DNA of 64,000 nt from Pseudohongiella sp. (GTDB lineage: Bacteria; Pseudomonadota; Gammaproteobacteria; Pseudomonadales; Pseudohongiellaceae): NCBI RefSeq assembly GCF_011050365.1, contig NZ_DRFV01000012.1, positions 1 to 64,000 on the forward strand, read 5' to 3'. The position numbers and the translations under genes are program-made. Positions 37,468-45,473 of this stretch are shown one piece after another (within the stretch, counting starts at the first letter, position 1; each line of letters opens with the position of its first letter). Below the pieces are notes generated by a model. The model worked only from the letters and a program-made list of their open reading frames with translations. It searched no databases and was not told where the DNA came from.

Positions 37468-38754
37468 ATGATTATGGATAAAACTGCCTCGGAACGCGGC
37501 TTCAGGACGGCAGCCGACTATCTGACCGCCTCAAAACAATGTGAGATCCGAAACCTGCAATCGTTGTTGTCACTGTGCGAACTGGTGGTAGCGTGCGGCA
37601 ATTTGGTGCACGCCCTGCAACGAGAGCGTGGTGCGTCGAATCTGTTTCTGGGTTCGGGCGGTAACCGGTTCGGGCAGGAAATTGCGCGTATCCGCGAACA
37701 AACCGATATCGAGAGGGGTGCCTTTCAGGACACGTTGAACGCCGCTGATGGCCATCTTGAGCACCTGGCTGACGGCACCCGCATGTTCAACGGACTGGCC
37801 TATGCCGTGCATGCGTTGTCGGAACTGGACGTGCTGCGCGCCAAGGTTAGCGCATTACAACTGGATGCAGTGCTGGTAACGCAGGCTTACAGTGCTGTGA
37901 TACAGGCATTGTTGTTGATTGTGTTTGAGACCGCTGATATCGCTGCTGACCCGGAGATTGCACGAGCCTTAGTGGCCATGTTCAATCTGATGCAGGGCAA
38001 GGAGTTGGCAGGCCAGGAAAGAGCAGCGGGCTCCGCCGGATTTGCCAGCCAGCGGTTTGATAGCGAGCGCAGCGCCTTGCTTGTGCATTTGATAGAGGCG
38101 CAGGAACGTTGTTTCGAGATATTCCTGCAATTCGCTGATGAGCAGTCGTCCGCCCGCTGGGCAACACTGCAGCAAGCGCCGGAATTGCTGGAAATCGAGC
38201 GCATGCGTCGCAGTGCCACTGCCCCTGCTGGGTCAGTGACACGCGGACCGGAATTGGCAGACCGGTGGTTTGCCCTGATGACATCGCGCATTGATGCCAT
38301 GAAGCAGGTAGAGGATGCGCTGGAACATTACCTGTCGCAGCTGTGTATCGACAGGCTCGCGCAGGCGCGGACCTGTCTGCACCAGAATCAGTTGGCGCTG
38401 GGAAGCCTGGGCAGCCACGCAGGCTTCAGCTCGGAACCTTTTGTGCTGGTCCGGGCCAAACCATTGCTGAACGACGGTTCCGATGTGACGGTTGCGGGTA
38501 AATCCATGATGGATCTGTTGCAGTATCAGTCACAGCGTTTGCAACAAATAAACAATGAGTTGGCTGAGGCGCGCGCGGCCCTGGAGGAGCGCAAGCTTTT
38601 GGAGCGCGCCAAAGTGCTGCTGATGACGCACCGGAAGATGAGTGAAGAGGAAGCGCACAAGCTACTCAGGAACATGGCAATGAATCAGAGCCGGCGACTG
38701 ATTGACGTCGCCCGCTCGGTGATCGACATGGCGGCGGTCTGGCAGGGTCAGTGA
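37468..38754 (+). CDS. nasR: Nitrate/nitrite-sensing antiterminator NasR (NIT-ANTAR)
   Basis: A 428-residue regulator. The N-terminal NIT domain (about residues 40-300) is all-helical and contains QRERGASNLFLGSGG, the conserved arginine-rich helix that binds nitrate or nitrite in this family. The C-terminal ANTAR domain (about 355-425) shows the ERAKVLLMTHRKMSEEEAH and LLRNMAMNQSRRLIDVA pattern. In Klebsiella, NasR binds a two-hairpin leader and prevents termination upstream of nas genes. Matching leaders exist here before nrtA and nirB. Its 3' end overlaps the convergent nrtD by 7 bases. The 123-base upstream gap shows no obvious leader of its own. Confidence 0.94.
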   Translation: MIMDKTASERGFRTAADYLTASKQCEIRNLQSLLSLCELVVACGNLVHALQRERGASNLFLGSGGNRFGQEIARIREQTDIERGAFQDTLNAADGHLEHLADGTRMFNGLAYAVHALSELDVLRAKVSALQLDAVLVTQAYSAVIQALLLIVFETADIAADPEIARALVAMFNLMQGKELAGQERAAGSAGFASQRFDSERSALLVHLIEAQERCFEIFLQFADEQSSARWATLQQAPELLEIERMRRSATAPAGSVTRGPELADRWFALMTSRIDAMKQVEDALEHYLSQLCIDRLAQARTCLHQNQLALGSLGSHAGFSSEPFVLVRAKPLLNDGSDVTVAGKSMMDLLQYQSQRLQQINNELAEARAALEERKLLERAKVLLMTHRKMSEEEAHKLLRNMAMNQSRRLIDVARSVIDMAAVWQGQ

Positions 38755-39536
38755 GTGGCCTGGTGCCCGTCGTACAGGAAGCGCAGCACGGCCTGCCGGT
38801 AGTTGTTGTAGTCAGCGTCCTTGGCCAGCGCCAGACGGTCGCGCGGTCGCGGCAACTCGACATGCAGGACTTCGCCAATGGTGGCTGACGGGCCGACAGT
38901 CATCATTACAATCTTGTCGGAAAGCAGCACTGCCTCATCGACATCATGCGTGATCATGATGACCGTATTGTTAAGCGTGGCATGTATGCGCATCACTTCC
39001 TCTTGCAGGTGCGCGCGAGTCAAGGCATCCAGCGCGCCAAATGGTTCATCCATCAGCAGCACTTTGGGCTCCATTGCCAGTCCCCGTGCGATGCCCACGC
39101 GCTGTTTCATGCCCCCGGATATTTCATGAGGCCGTTTGTCCCTGGCGTCAGTCATATGTACCAGTTCAAGATTATGAGTAATCCAGTCATGCATTTCTGC
39201 ACGACTTTTTTTACCTTTGAATACCTGTTTTACCGCCAGTGCCACATTATCGTATACGGTCAGCCAGGGCAGTAACGCGTGATTCTGAAAAACCACCGCC
39301 CGGTCCGGACTCGGCGAGTCGACCTGTCGACCCTCCAGAATGACGCCGCCTTCTGTGGCCTGATACAGACCCGCGACGATATTCAAAATGGTAGATTTAC
39401 CGCAGCCGGAGTGTCCGATCAGGGAAATATACTCCCCTTTGGATACTTTCAGGTTGACCTGATCCAGGGCCTTGAACGGGACGTTGTTTGTTTTGAATTC
39501 AATGCCGACGTTACTGAGTTCCAGATAATTTTGCAT
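38748..39536 (-). CDS. nrtD: Nitrate ABC transporter ATP-binding protein (NrtD type)
   Basis: A 262-residue ATPase of the nitrate/sulfonate/taurine ABC importer family. Walker A is GHSGCGKST near residue 40, the Q-loop is VFQNHALLPWLTV, the signature is ISGGMKQRVGIARGLA, Walker B is VLLMDEPFGALD, and the H-loop is MITHDVDEA. It lacks the extra substrate-binding domain of NrtC, so it is NrtD-like and probably works as a homodimer. The ATG at 39536 lies 8 bases after AGGAG; an ATG at 39542 is too close to the site. It is last in the nrtA-nrtB-nrtD operon. Confidence 0.93.
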   Translation of the reverse strand: MQNYLELSNVGIEFKTNNVPFKALDQVNLKVSKGEYISLIGHSGCGKSTILNIVAGLYQATEGGVILEGRQVDSPSPDRAVVFQNHALLPWLTVYDNVALAVKQVFKGKKSRAEMHDWITHNLELVHMTDARDKRPHEISGGMKQRVGIARGLAMEPKVLLMDEPFGALDALTRAHLQEEVMRIHATLNNTVIMITHDVDEAVLLSDKIVMMTVGPSATIGEVLHVELPRPRDRLALAKDADYNNYRQAVLRFLYDGHQATH

Positions 39537-39564
39537 GTTCATATCTCCTGATACCGGGTGTCGT

Positions 39565-40602
39565 TCAGCGCAAAGTGTTGGTCTTATCCCAGCTGACGTA
39601 GCGTTGTACCATCAGCATAAGTTTGTCCAGAATAAATCCCAGAATACCGATGACCAGAACGGCCACCATAATGCGGCCCATCGAGTCTGAACTGCCGTTC
39701 TGAAATTCATCCCAGATGAATTTTCCCAGTCCGGGGCTTTGTGCCAGCATTTCCGCTGCGATCAACACCATCCAACCGGTTGCCAGCGACAGACGCATGC
39801 CGGTAAAGATCATGGGTATGGCAGATGGCAACACTATTTTTTTGACGTGCTGCAAAGGTGGTAGGCGTATGACCCGGCTGACATTGATCAGGTCTTTGTC
39901 GACGCCGGCGACTCCAACCGTGGTGTTAATGACGGTGGGCCAAAGGCAGCACAACGCAACCGTAACGCCAGAGGTTATAAATGACTTGCTGAACAGAGTG
40001 CTCTCCGTGACATACAGGGCGCTGACGACCATGGTGACCAGTGGCAGCCAGGCCAGGGGTGACACCGGTTTGAATATTTGCACGATAGGGTTGATCGCGC
40101 TATAGACGGCCTGACTGAGACCGCAGAATATTCCCAAAGGTATGGCAACGATCATCGCAATGACAAAACCAAATGCCACAGTGAGCAGGCTGGTCCCGAT
40201 CTGATCAACAAAGGTAGGGCGACCGGTATAGGGGCGGATGCTTACATCGGCATCCGGATCACTGGCCAGCCGGTCCGCGTTGCGCGCTTCCTGTCGGGCA
40301 AAAAAATCACGTTCATTTTGTTGGTCGCGCTGGTACTCGCTATACAGGTTTTTGCTTTGCTCCAATACCTCTTGCGGGCCCGGGAATTTGCCCAGCGAGG
40401 TGTCAATGTTGTTGGCTGCTCCCTGCCACAGCAATGCGAACACTATCAATCCCACCAGTGAAAGCAACCAGGCGCGCATCAGTGTGGCGAGTTTCGAGCC
40501 CGGCGCCAGGTCAATGTTCAGCGACACGGGCATGGCGCTGCGTAGTTTGTTCAGTCGAGTAGCCATAGCGGTAAATCCAGTTTGTTTGTTACTGTCCAGC
40601 AT
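39565..40602 (-). CDS. nrtB: Nitrate ABC transporter permease (NrtB type)
   Basis: A 345-residue inner-membrane permease. The first helix is around residues 40-62, followed by a hydrophilic periplasmic stretch of about 70 residues rich in N, R and D. The binding-protein-dependent transport domain follows with GIFCGLSQAVYSAINPI and PVSPLAWLPLV. The EAA-like loop (VDKDLINVSRVIRLP) contacts the ATPase. The ending MLMVQRYVSWDK is typical of NrtB/CmpB proteins. It starts 11 bases after nrtA and ends 28 bases before nrtD. Confidence 0.93.
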   Translation of the reverse strand: MLDSNKQTGFTAMATRLNKLRSAMPVSLNIDLAPGSKLATLMRAWLLSLVGLIVFALLWQGAANNIDTSLGKFPGPQEVLEQSKNLYSEYQRDQQNERDFFARQEARNADRLASDPDADVSIRPYTGRPTFVDQIGTSLLTVAFGFVIAMIVAIPLGIFCGLSQAVYSAINPIVQIFKPVSPLAWLPLVTMVVSALYVTESTLFSKSFITSGVTVALCCLWPTVINTTVGVAGVDKDLINVSRVIRLPPLQHVKKIVLPSAIPMIFTGMRLSLATGWMVLIAAEMLAQSPGLGKFIWDEFQNGSSDSMGRIMVAVLVIGILGFILDKLMLMVQRYVSWDKTNTLR

Positions 40603-40613
40603 GCTGAAATCCC

Positions 40614-41990
40614 TTAAAGTGTTTCGTCCTTCAAGCCAATTGCCAGTGATTGCAAATAGGCATTGGGTTGGCGGCCGTCATAAGGAATACCATCAAGGAA
40701 TTCCGTTTGTACGGGTCGATAGCCGTCTTCATCGGCGAAGTCTGGAAAATCTTCTGCCGTCATTTTGCCCTCGGCAATCAGCGACTCGGCGGCCATGCGG
40801 TAAATATCCGGTCGATAGACGCTGGCAGCCGTTTGGTGATACCAGTCATCATTTTTGGGTTCGGCAATTTGTCCCCAGCGGCGCATTTGCGTCAAAAACC
40901 ATACCGCATCCGAGTAGTAGGGAAAGGTGGCATGGTTACGGAAAAAGACATTGAAGTCCGGTACCGGCAGCACCTCACCTTTTTCGTATTCAAAAGTGCC
41001 GGTCATGGAATTGGCGATCACCTCATAGTCGGCGCCCACATAGTCACTTCGTGACAGGATCCTGGCCGCTTCTTCACGGTTGGCGTTGTTGTTTTCGTCA
41101 AGCCATTTGCCAGCCCGTAACAACGCCTTGACCAGTCTTATTGAAGTGTTCGGGTTCTCCTCGATAAAGGCTTGTGTCATGCCCAGTACTTTCTCCGGGT
41201 TGTTCTGCCATATTTCGTAATCAGTGATAACCGGAACGCCAATGTCACGATAGATCGCCTGTTGGTTCCACGGTTCCCCCACGCTGTAGCCGACAATAGT
41301 CCCGGCTTCCAGTGTCGCGGGCATTTGTGGCGGCGGTGTCACTGAGATCATGACGTCTGCGTCCAGCATGCCGGAGGTGTCGCCTCGTGCCGGCGCGTAG
41401 TAGCCGGGATGGATGCCGCCGGCGGCAAGCCAGTATCGGAGTTCGTAATTGTGCGTCGATACAGGGAAGACCATACCCATATTAAACGGCTTGCCTTGTG
41501 CGTGATAACTGTCGATGACCGGCTTCAGGGCCTCGGCACTCACCGGTCTGACAACACGTCCGTCCTGTTGCGGTATGTGCGGGCGCATCATGGACCAGAC
41601 ATCATTCGATACGGTAATGGCGTTGCCGTTCAGGTCCAGGCTCAGGGGTGTCACGATATGCGCTTCGGTACCATAACCGATGGTTGCAGCCAAGGGTTGG
41701 CCGGCCAGCATGTGCGCACCATCCAGCCTGCCATCAATGACGCCATCGAGCAGAACCCGCCAGTTCGCCTGCGGCACCAGGGTCACATACAGGCCCTCGT
41801 CTTCAAAGAATCGTTTTTCATAGGCAATTGCCAGCGGTGCCATATCTGTCAGCTTGATGAAACCCAGCGTCAGGTCCTCTTTCTCCGGCCAACCGACATC
41901 GGCGGCGACGCTGGCAGAAACGGTCAGCAGCTTGCCCGTCAGCAAGAGTGCAATGGCGGAACCACGGAATGTCCTTAATGTGCTGAGCAT
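40614..41990 (-). CDS. nrtA: Nitrate ABC transporter substrate-binding protein (NrtA/NasF type)
   Basis: A 458-residue nitrate-binding protein of the NrtA/CmpA family. A signal peptide (about residues 1-29, ending VSASVAA) precedes [23 protein letters not shown], the conserved first strand and helix. [20 protein letters not shown] and [14 protein letters not shown] are ligand-pocket segments known in NrtA. No lipobox is seen, so it is probably free in the periplasm. The start at 41990 has an AGGAG site 7 bases upstream. It is first in the operon, behind a sigma-54 promoter and an antitermination leader. Confidence 0.95.
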   Translation of the reverse strand: MLSTLRTFRGSAIALLLTGKLLTVSASVAADVGWPEKEDLTLGFIKLTDMAPLAIAYEKRFFEDEGLYVTLVPQANWRVLLDGVIDGRLDGAHMLAGQPLAATIGYGTEAHIVTPLSLDLNGNAITVSNDVWSMMRPHIPQQDGRVVRPVSAEALKPVIDSYHAQGKPFNMGMVFPVSTHNYELRYWLAAGGIHPGYYAPARGDTSGMLDADVMISVTPPPQMPATLEAGTIVGYSVGEPWNQQAIYRDIGVPVITDYEIWQNNPEKVLGMTQAFIEENPNTSIRLVKALLRAGKWLDENNNANREEAARILSRSDYVGADYEVIANSMTGTFEYEKGEVLPVPDFNVFFRNHATFPYYSDAVWFLTQMRRWGQIAEPKNDDWYHQTAASVYRPDIYRMAAESLIAEGKMTAEDFPDFADEDGYRPVQTEFLDGIPYDGRQPNAYLQSLAIGLKDETL

Positions 41991-42035
41991 GTCGATACTC
42001 CTTTGCTGTTTGCAACAACGATCAAATAAACGTGC

Positions 42036-42091
42036 AAAAAAAAAGCGCCCACTCGCGGTAACAGAAAAGCCTGTTATTCGCGTGCGGACGC
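42036..42091 (-). terminator. Intrinsic terminator in the nrtA leader
   Basis: Read on the minus strand, arms at 42091-42071 and 42064-42045 form a roughly 18-pair stem with a few mismatches (GCGTCCGCACGCGAATAACAG against a matching right arm), followed by nine T. It lies between the sigma-54 promoter at 42159 and the nrtA start at 41990, so by default it should stop transcription before nrtA. Its 5' arm overlaps the second hexaloop hairpin at 42086-42099. Confidence 0.88.
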
Positions 42092-42139
42092 CATTGCCCT
42101 TAAAACGTAGCAGGTAACCCATCTTTGGGTAATCGCTAC
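42086..42139 (-). promoter_or_regulatory. ANTAR-type two-hairpin antitermination leader of nrtA
   Basis: Minus strand. Hairpin P1 is at 42139-42107: outer stem GTAGC/GCTAC and inner ACCC/GGGT closing the hexaloop AAAGAT. Hairpin P2 is at 42099-42086: GGGC/GTCC closing the hexaloop AATGGC. Both loops have A at position 1 and G at 4, the known ANTAR recognition signature. P2 shares bases with the terminator, so the two structures should be mutually exclusive. The likely ligand protein is NasR, encoded at 37468. Confidence 0.82.
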
Positions 42140-42158
42140 GGTCGGTCTAAACAGATAA

Positions 42159-42174
42159 TGCATGAACTGTGCCA
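42159..42174 (-). promoter_or_regulatory. Sigma-54 promoter for nrtABD
   Basis: The minus strand reads TGGCACAGTTCATGCA, one mismatch from the -24/-12 consensus TGGCACR-N4-TTGCW, with correct GG-GC spacing. Transcription would start near 42148, about 9 bases before hairpin P1 of the leader. Confidence 0.78.
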
Positions 42175-42434
42175 GAGGCAGCCTGGTCTGTTCATACGGG
42201 TAGGTGCGTCCTTATAAGGCAATGGGATTTTGTAATGTATGTGCCCGGGCAACGAGTCGGTGATGTGACTGAGCAACCGATTTCACTGCCTTGTTTCGGT
42301 GCGTGGCGCTCGAAAATAAGGCAAAAATCCGTCTTGTCAGGCAAAGAGCAATTCGCGCCACCGACACTGGCAGCAACGCTAAAGGTCAATGAAATAGCCA
42401 TTTCGAATACTATTGCCCGATGCTTTTGAATTAC
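42175..42434. other. Intergenic control region between divergent nitrate operons
   Basis: 260 bases between the two sigma-54 promoters, with no gene. This is where activator (NtrC-type) binding would be expected. I looked for GCAC-N7-GTGC dyads and found none convincing. A 10-base palindrome TGCCCGGGCA (near 42242) and an imperfect dyad TTCGGTGCGTGGCGCTCGAA (near 42297) are the only symmetric sequences I noticed. Confidence 0.6.
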
Positions 42435-42450
42435 TGGCACAGCTCTTGCT
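42435..42450 (+). promoter_or_regulatory. Sigma-54 promoter for the nirB operon
   Basis: TGGCACAGCTCTTGCT matches the -24/-12 consensus TGGCACR-N4-TTGCW at every specified position. Transcription should begin near 42461, about 20 bases before hairpin P1 at 42482. It faces away from the nrtA promoter at 42159-42174. Confidence 0.85.
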
Positions 42451-42481
42451 CTGGTCTTACTACAAGTCACATGCCCGGCCC

Positions 42482-42542
42482 GAATCAAAGGCGATTCTGA
42501 AGCCACTGGCGGTGACATAAAGGTTTCAGGGCAATGGCGCCC
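42482..42542 (+). promoter_or_regulatory. ANTAR-type two-hairpin antitermination leader of nirB
   Basis: Hairpin P1 (42482-42497) is GAATC, loop AAAGGC, GATTC. Hairpin P2 (42529-42542) is GGGC, loop AATGGC, GCCC. Both hexaloops have A at position 1 and G at 4, as in known ANTAR targets, and the P2 loop is identical to that in the nrtA leader. P2 uses bases 42536-42542 of the terminator's left arm, so binding by NasR would block the terminator. The 31-base linker can form its own stem. Confidence 0.85.
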
Positions 42543-42579
42543 ATGACACGACAACAGTCGTGTGATGGGCGCCTTTTTT
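42536..42579 (+). terminator. Intrinsic terminator just before nirB
   Basis: GGCGCCCATGACACGAC (42536-42552) pairs with 42557-42573 at 16 of 17 positions around a 4-base loop, followed by six T. It is downstream of the sigma-54 promoter and 27 bases before the nirB start, so the operon needs antitermination to be expressed. Confidence 0.93.
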
Positions 42580-42606
42580 ATGCCTGCAGGAAAGAGGAGC
42601 AAATGC

Positions 42607-45132
42607 ATGAACAAGCGTCAGTTACTGGTAATTGGCAACGGCATGGTAGGCCAGCGCTTCCTGGAAGAGCTGGTTGAGCTGGAGCATGACTTTGAGGTCA
42701 CGGTGTTCTGTGAAGAAAGTCGCCCGGCCTATGACAGAGTGCAATTGAGTGCGTGGTTTAGTGGTGCCACTGCTGACGACCTGGCGCTGGGCAGCGTCGA
42801 GTTTTTTGAGCAGCACGGCATCAGCTTTCTGTGCAGTGAGGCAGTCGTCGCTATTGACCGTGGTGCCCGAGTGGTAACCGGCAGCAATGGCACCCAGTAC
42901 TCATACGACGCTCTGGTGCTGGCGACAGGCTCCTATCCCTTTGTGCCGCCCATTGAGGGCAGTGACCGCGAAGCGTGTCATGTGTACCGGACCATTGACG
43001 ATCTGGTGGCGATTAAAGCGTCTGCCGATACCAGTCGGCGCGGTGTAGTTGTTGGTGGTGGCTTGCTGGGCCTGGAGGCGGCCAAGGCCCTGAAAGACCT
43101 GGGGCTGGAAACCCATGTCATCGAATTCGCACCACGTCTGATGGCGATGCAACTCGATGCCAGTGGCGGCGAGATGTTACGCAGCAAGATTTCCGCGCTC
43201 GGCGTGACCGTGCATACCGGTAAAGCCACCCAACGTATTGAGGACGGCAGCTCACACCGTCATCGTCTGGTGTTTGCTGAGGGCGAACTGGAGACCGATC
43301 TGGTCCTGTTCTCGGCCGGTATCCGACCTCGCGACCAGTTGGCACGGGAGTGTGGCCTGGAAATCGGAGAGCGCGGTGGTGTGGTCGTTGATAATCAGTG
43401 TCGTACCTCTGACCCGGCCATCTTTGCCATCGGCGAGGTGGCATTGTGGCAGAACCGGATTTACGGATTGGTGGCGCCGGGTTACGACATGGCCCGCAAG
43501 CTGGCCGCTCAACTTTGCGGTGACCTGACTGCTGCGTTTACCGGGGCCGACATGAGCACCAAGCTGAAGCTGCTGGGTGTCGAGGTCGGATCCATTGGCA
43601 TGGCTCAGGGCGGAGCGCCTGAATACCGTGTCTGCTCTATCGAAGATGCCGGTAGCGGTGTTTACAAAAAGCTGGTGCTGAGCGAGGACGGCAAACGTCT
43701 GGTCGGTGCGGTGCTGGTGGGCGACACCAGCGACTATGACGCACTGTTGCAATATGTTTTGAACGCGCTGGAGTTGCCGGAATCGCCCATCAGCCTGATC
43801 GCCCCGGCATCGGGTGAGAAGCCCATGCTTGGTGTTGATGCCTTGCCGGCGTCAGCGCAGATCTGTTCCTGCAATAATGTCAGCAAAGGCGAGATTTGCA
43901 GTGCCATCAGCGCCGGGTGCACCACCATTGGCGCGCTCAAGAAAGAAACTCGTGCTTCTTCCACCTGTGGTGGTTGCGCGACATTGGTGAAACAGGTCCT
44001 GGATGCAGAGCTCAAGAGCCAGGGTATCGAGATCAACAACGATCTGTGTGAGCACTTTGCCTATACCCGGCAGGGGCTCTATCACCTGGTTCGCGTTCAT
44101 GGCATCCGGTCTTTTGCCGAGCTGCTGTCACAGCATGGCCACGGCAAGGGCTGTGATATTTGCAAGCCAGCGGTTGCGTCCATTCTCGCTTCATGCTGGA
44201 ACGACTATGTGCTGGATCCTCGCCATGTTGGACTGCAGGACACCAATGACAACTTTTTGGCCAACCTGCAAAAAGACGGCAGTTATTCTGTCGTGCCGCG
44301 TGTGCCCGGCGGCGAGATTACGCCCACGAAACTGTTGGTGTTGGCCCAGGTGGCACAGAAATATGATCTCTATACCAAAATTACCGGTGGTCAACGTATC
44401 GATCTGTTTGGTGCACGGGTAGATCAGTTGCCGGCCATATGGCGGGACCTGGTGGATGCCGGCTTTGAGTCGGGTCACGCCTACGGGAAATCATTGCGCA
44501 CCGTAAAATCCTGCGTCGGCTCAAGCTGGTGTCGATATGGTGTGCAGGACTCGGTAAGCATGGCGATTTACGTCGAAGAGCGCTACCGGGGTTTGCGCTC
44601 ACCACACAAACTGAAAATGGCGGTGTCCGGTTGCACGCGCGAATGTGCGGAAGCGCAAAGCAAGGATGTCGGTATCATCGCCACTGAGCAGGGCTGGAAC
44701 CTTTATGTGTGTGGCAATGGCGGCATGCGCCCGCGCCACGCAGAGCTGTTTGCCAGTGACCTGGATGACCAGACCCTGATTCGTTATATCGATCGTTTGC
44801 TGATGTTCTATATCCAGACTGCCGATCGGCTACAGCGCACGTCGGTATGGCGCGACAACATGGAAGGCGGCCTGGCTTATTTGCAGGACGTCATCATCAA
44901 TGACGTGCTGGGTATTGCTGACGAACTGGAATCTCAGATGCAGTCAGTAATCGACACCTATGTTTGTGAATGGAAGCGCACCATCGAAGACCCGGTGGCC
45001 CTGAAACGTTTCCGACCTTTCCTGAATGATGATCAGCCAGACGAACAGATTGTTTATGTGCGTGAGCGCGGCCAGAAGCGCCCGGCGCGTGCAGACGAAA
45101 AATCACCTGCTGACGTATTGGAGACAGTGTGA
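42607..45132 (+). CDS. nirB: Nitrite reductase [NAD(P)H] large subunit NirB
   Basis: The assimilatory siroheme nitrite reductase, reducing nitrite to ammonium with NAD(P)H. In order of its 841 residues: FAD domain (VIGNGMVGQRFLEEL), NAD domain (VVGGGLLGLEAAKAL), BFD-like [2Fe-2S] domain (CSCNNVSKGEIC...STCGGC), then the sulfite/nitrite reductase repeats. The siroheme/[4Fe-4S] cysteines are C636-x5-C642 and C676-x3-C680 (VSGCTRECAEAQ). The start at 42607 follows GAGGAG. Its stop overlaps the nirD start (TGATG). Expression should depend on the leader and terminator upstream. Confidence 0.97.
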   Translation: MNKRQLLVIGNGMVGQRFLEELVELEHDFEVTVFCEESRPAYDRVQLSAWFSGATADDLALGSVEFFEQHGISFLCSEAVVAIDRGARVVTGSNGTQYSYDALVLATGSYPFVPPIEGSDREACHVYRTIDDLVAIKASADTSRRGVVVGGGLLGLEAAKALKDLGLETHVIEFAPRLMAMQLDASGGEMLRSKISALGVTVHTGKATQRIEDGSSHRHRLVFAEGELETDLVLFSAGIRPRDQLARECGLEIGERGGVVVDNQCRTSDPAIFAIGEVALWQNRIYGLVAPGYDMARKLAAQLCGDLTAAFTGADMSTKLKLLGVEVGSIGMAQGGAPEYRVCSIEDAGSGVYKKLVLSEDGKRLVGAVLVGDTSDYDALLQYVLNALELPESPISLIAPASGEKPMLGVDALPASAQICSCNNVSKGEICSAISAGCTTIGALKKETRASSTCGGCATLVKQVLDAELKSQGIEINNDLCEHFAYTRQGLYHLVRVHGIRSFAELLSQHGHGKGCDICKPAVASILASCWNDYVLDPRHVGLQDTNDNFLANLQKDGSYSVVPRVPGGEITPTKLLVLAQVAQKYDLYTKITGGQRIDLFGARVDQLPAIWRDLVDAGFESGHAYGKSLRTVKSCVGSSWCRYGVQDSVSMAIYVEERYRGLRSPHKLKMAVSGCTRECAEAQSKDVGIIATEQGWNLYVCGNGGMRPRHAELFASDLDDQTLIRYIDRLLMFYIQTADRLQRTSVWRDNMEGGLAYLQDVIINDVLGIADELESQMQSVIDTYVCEWKRTIEDPVALKRFRPFLNDDQPDEQIVYVRERGQKRPARADEKSPADVLETV

Positions 45133-45473
45133 TGCAGAACTCAACTCAATGGGTCGAAATCGGTGCGCTGGATGATCTGATACCTGGCACCGGCGCTGCC
45201 GTGCGCGTCGAGGGCAAACAGATCGCTGTGTTCAGAACCGATGACGGATTGTTTGCGCTGGACAACCGTGACCCCTTCAGTGACGCGAATGTGCTCAGTC
45301 GCGGACTCACCGGTGACATCGCTGGCCGTCTGGTGGTGGCGTCGCCGGTTTATAAACAACATTTTTGCCTGAAGACCGGCGAGTGTCTGGAGGACGACCA
45401 GCAGAAAGTGCAAAGTTACCCGGTGGTGGAGCGCGATGGGCGGGTCTTCGTGGCCGCGGTGGGGGAGGCATGA
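45132..45473 (+). CDS. nirD: Nitrite reductase small subunit NirD
   Basis: A 113-residue Rieske-fold small subunit that assembles with NirB. DGLFALDNRDPFSDANVLSRG and ASPVYKQHFCLKTGECL are the family landmarks. As usual in NirD, the Cys/His ligands of a true Rieske cluster are missing, so it carries no iron-sulfur centre. The ATG overlaps the nirB stop, and its own stop overlaps the start of the next gene (ATGATG), indicating coupled translation throughout this part of the operon. Confidence 0.95.
   Translation: MQNSTQWVEIGALDDLIPGTGAAVRVEGKQIAVFRTDDGLFALDNRDPFSDANVLSRGLTGDIAGRLVVASPVYKQHFCLKTGECLEDDQQKVQSYPVVERDGRVFVAAVGEA

Noticed and set aside
42301-42480. Small open frames in the nrtA-nirB intergenic region
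   Set aside because: They cross the sigma-54 promoter and leader, and lack ribosome sites and recognisable patterns.
45365-45472. Extended N-terminus for the flavoprotein after nirD
   Set aside because: It is glycine/arginine-rich sequence from another frame of nirD; the FAD motif begins right after the ATG at 45473.
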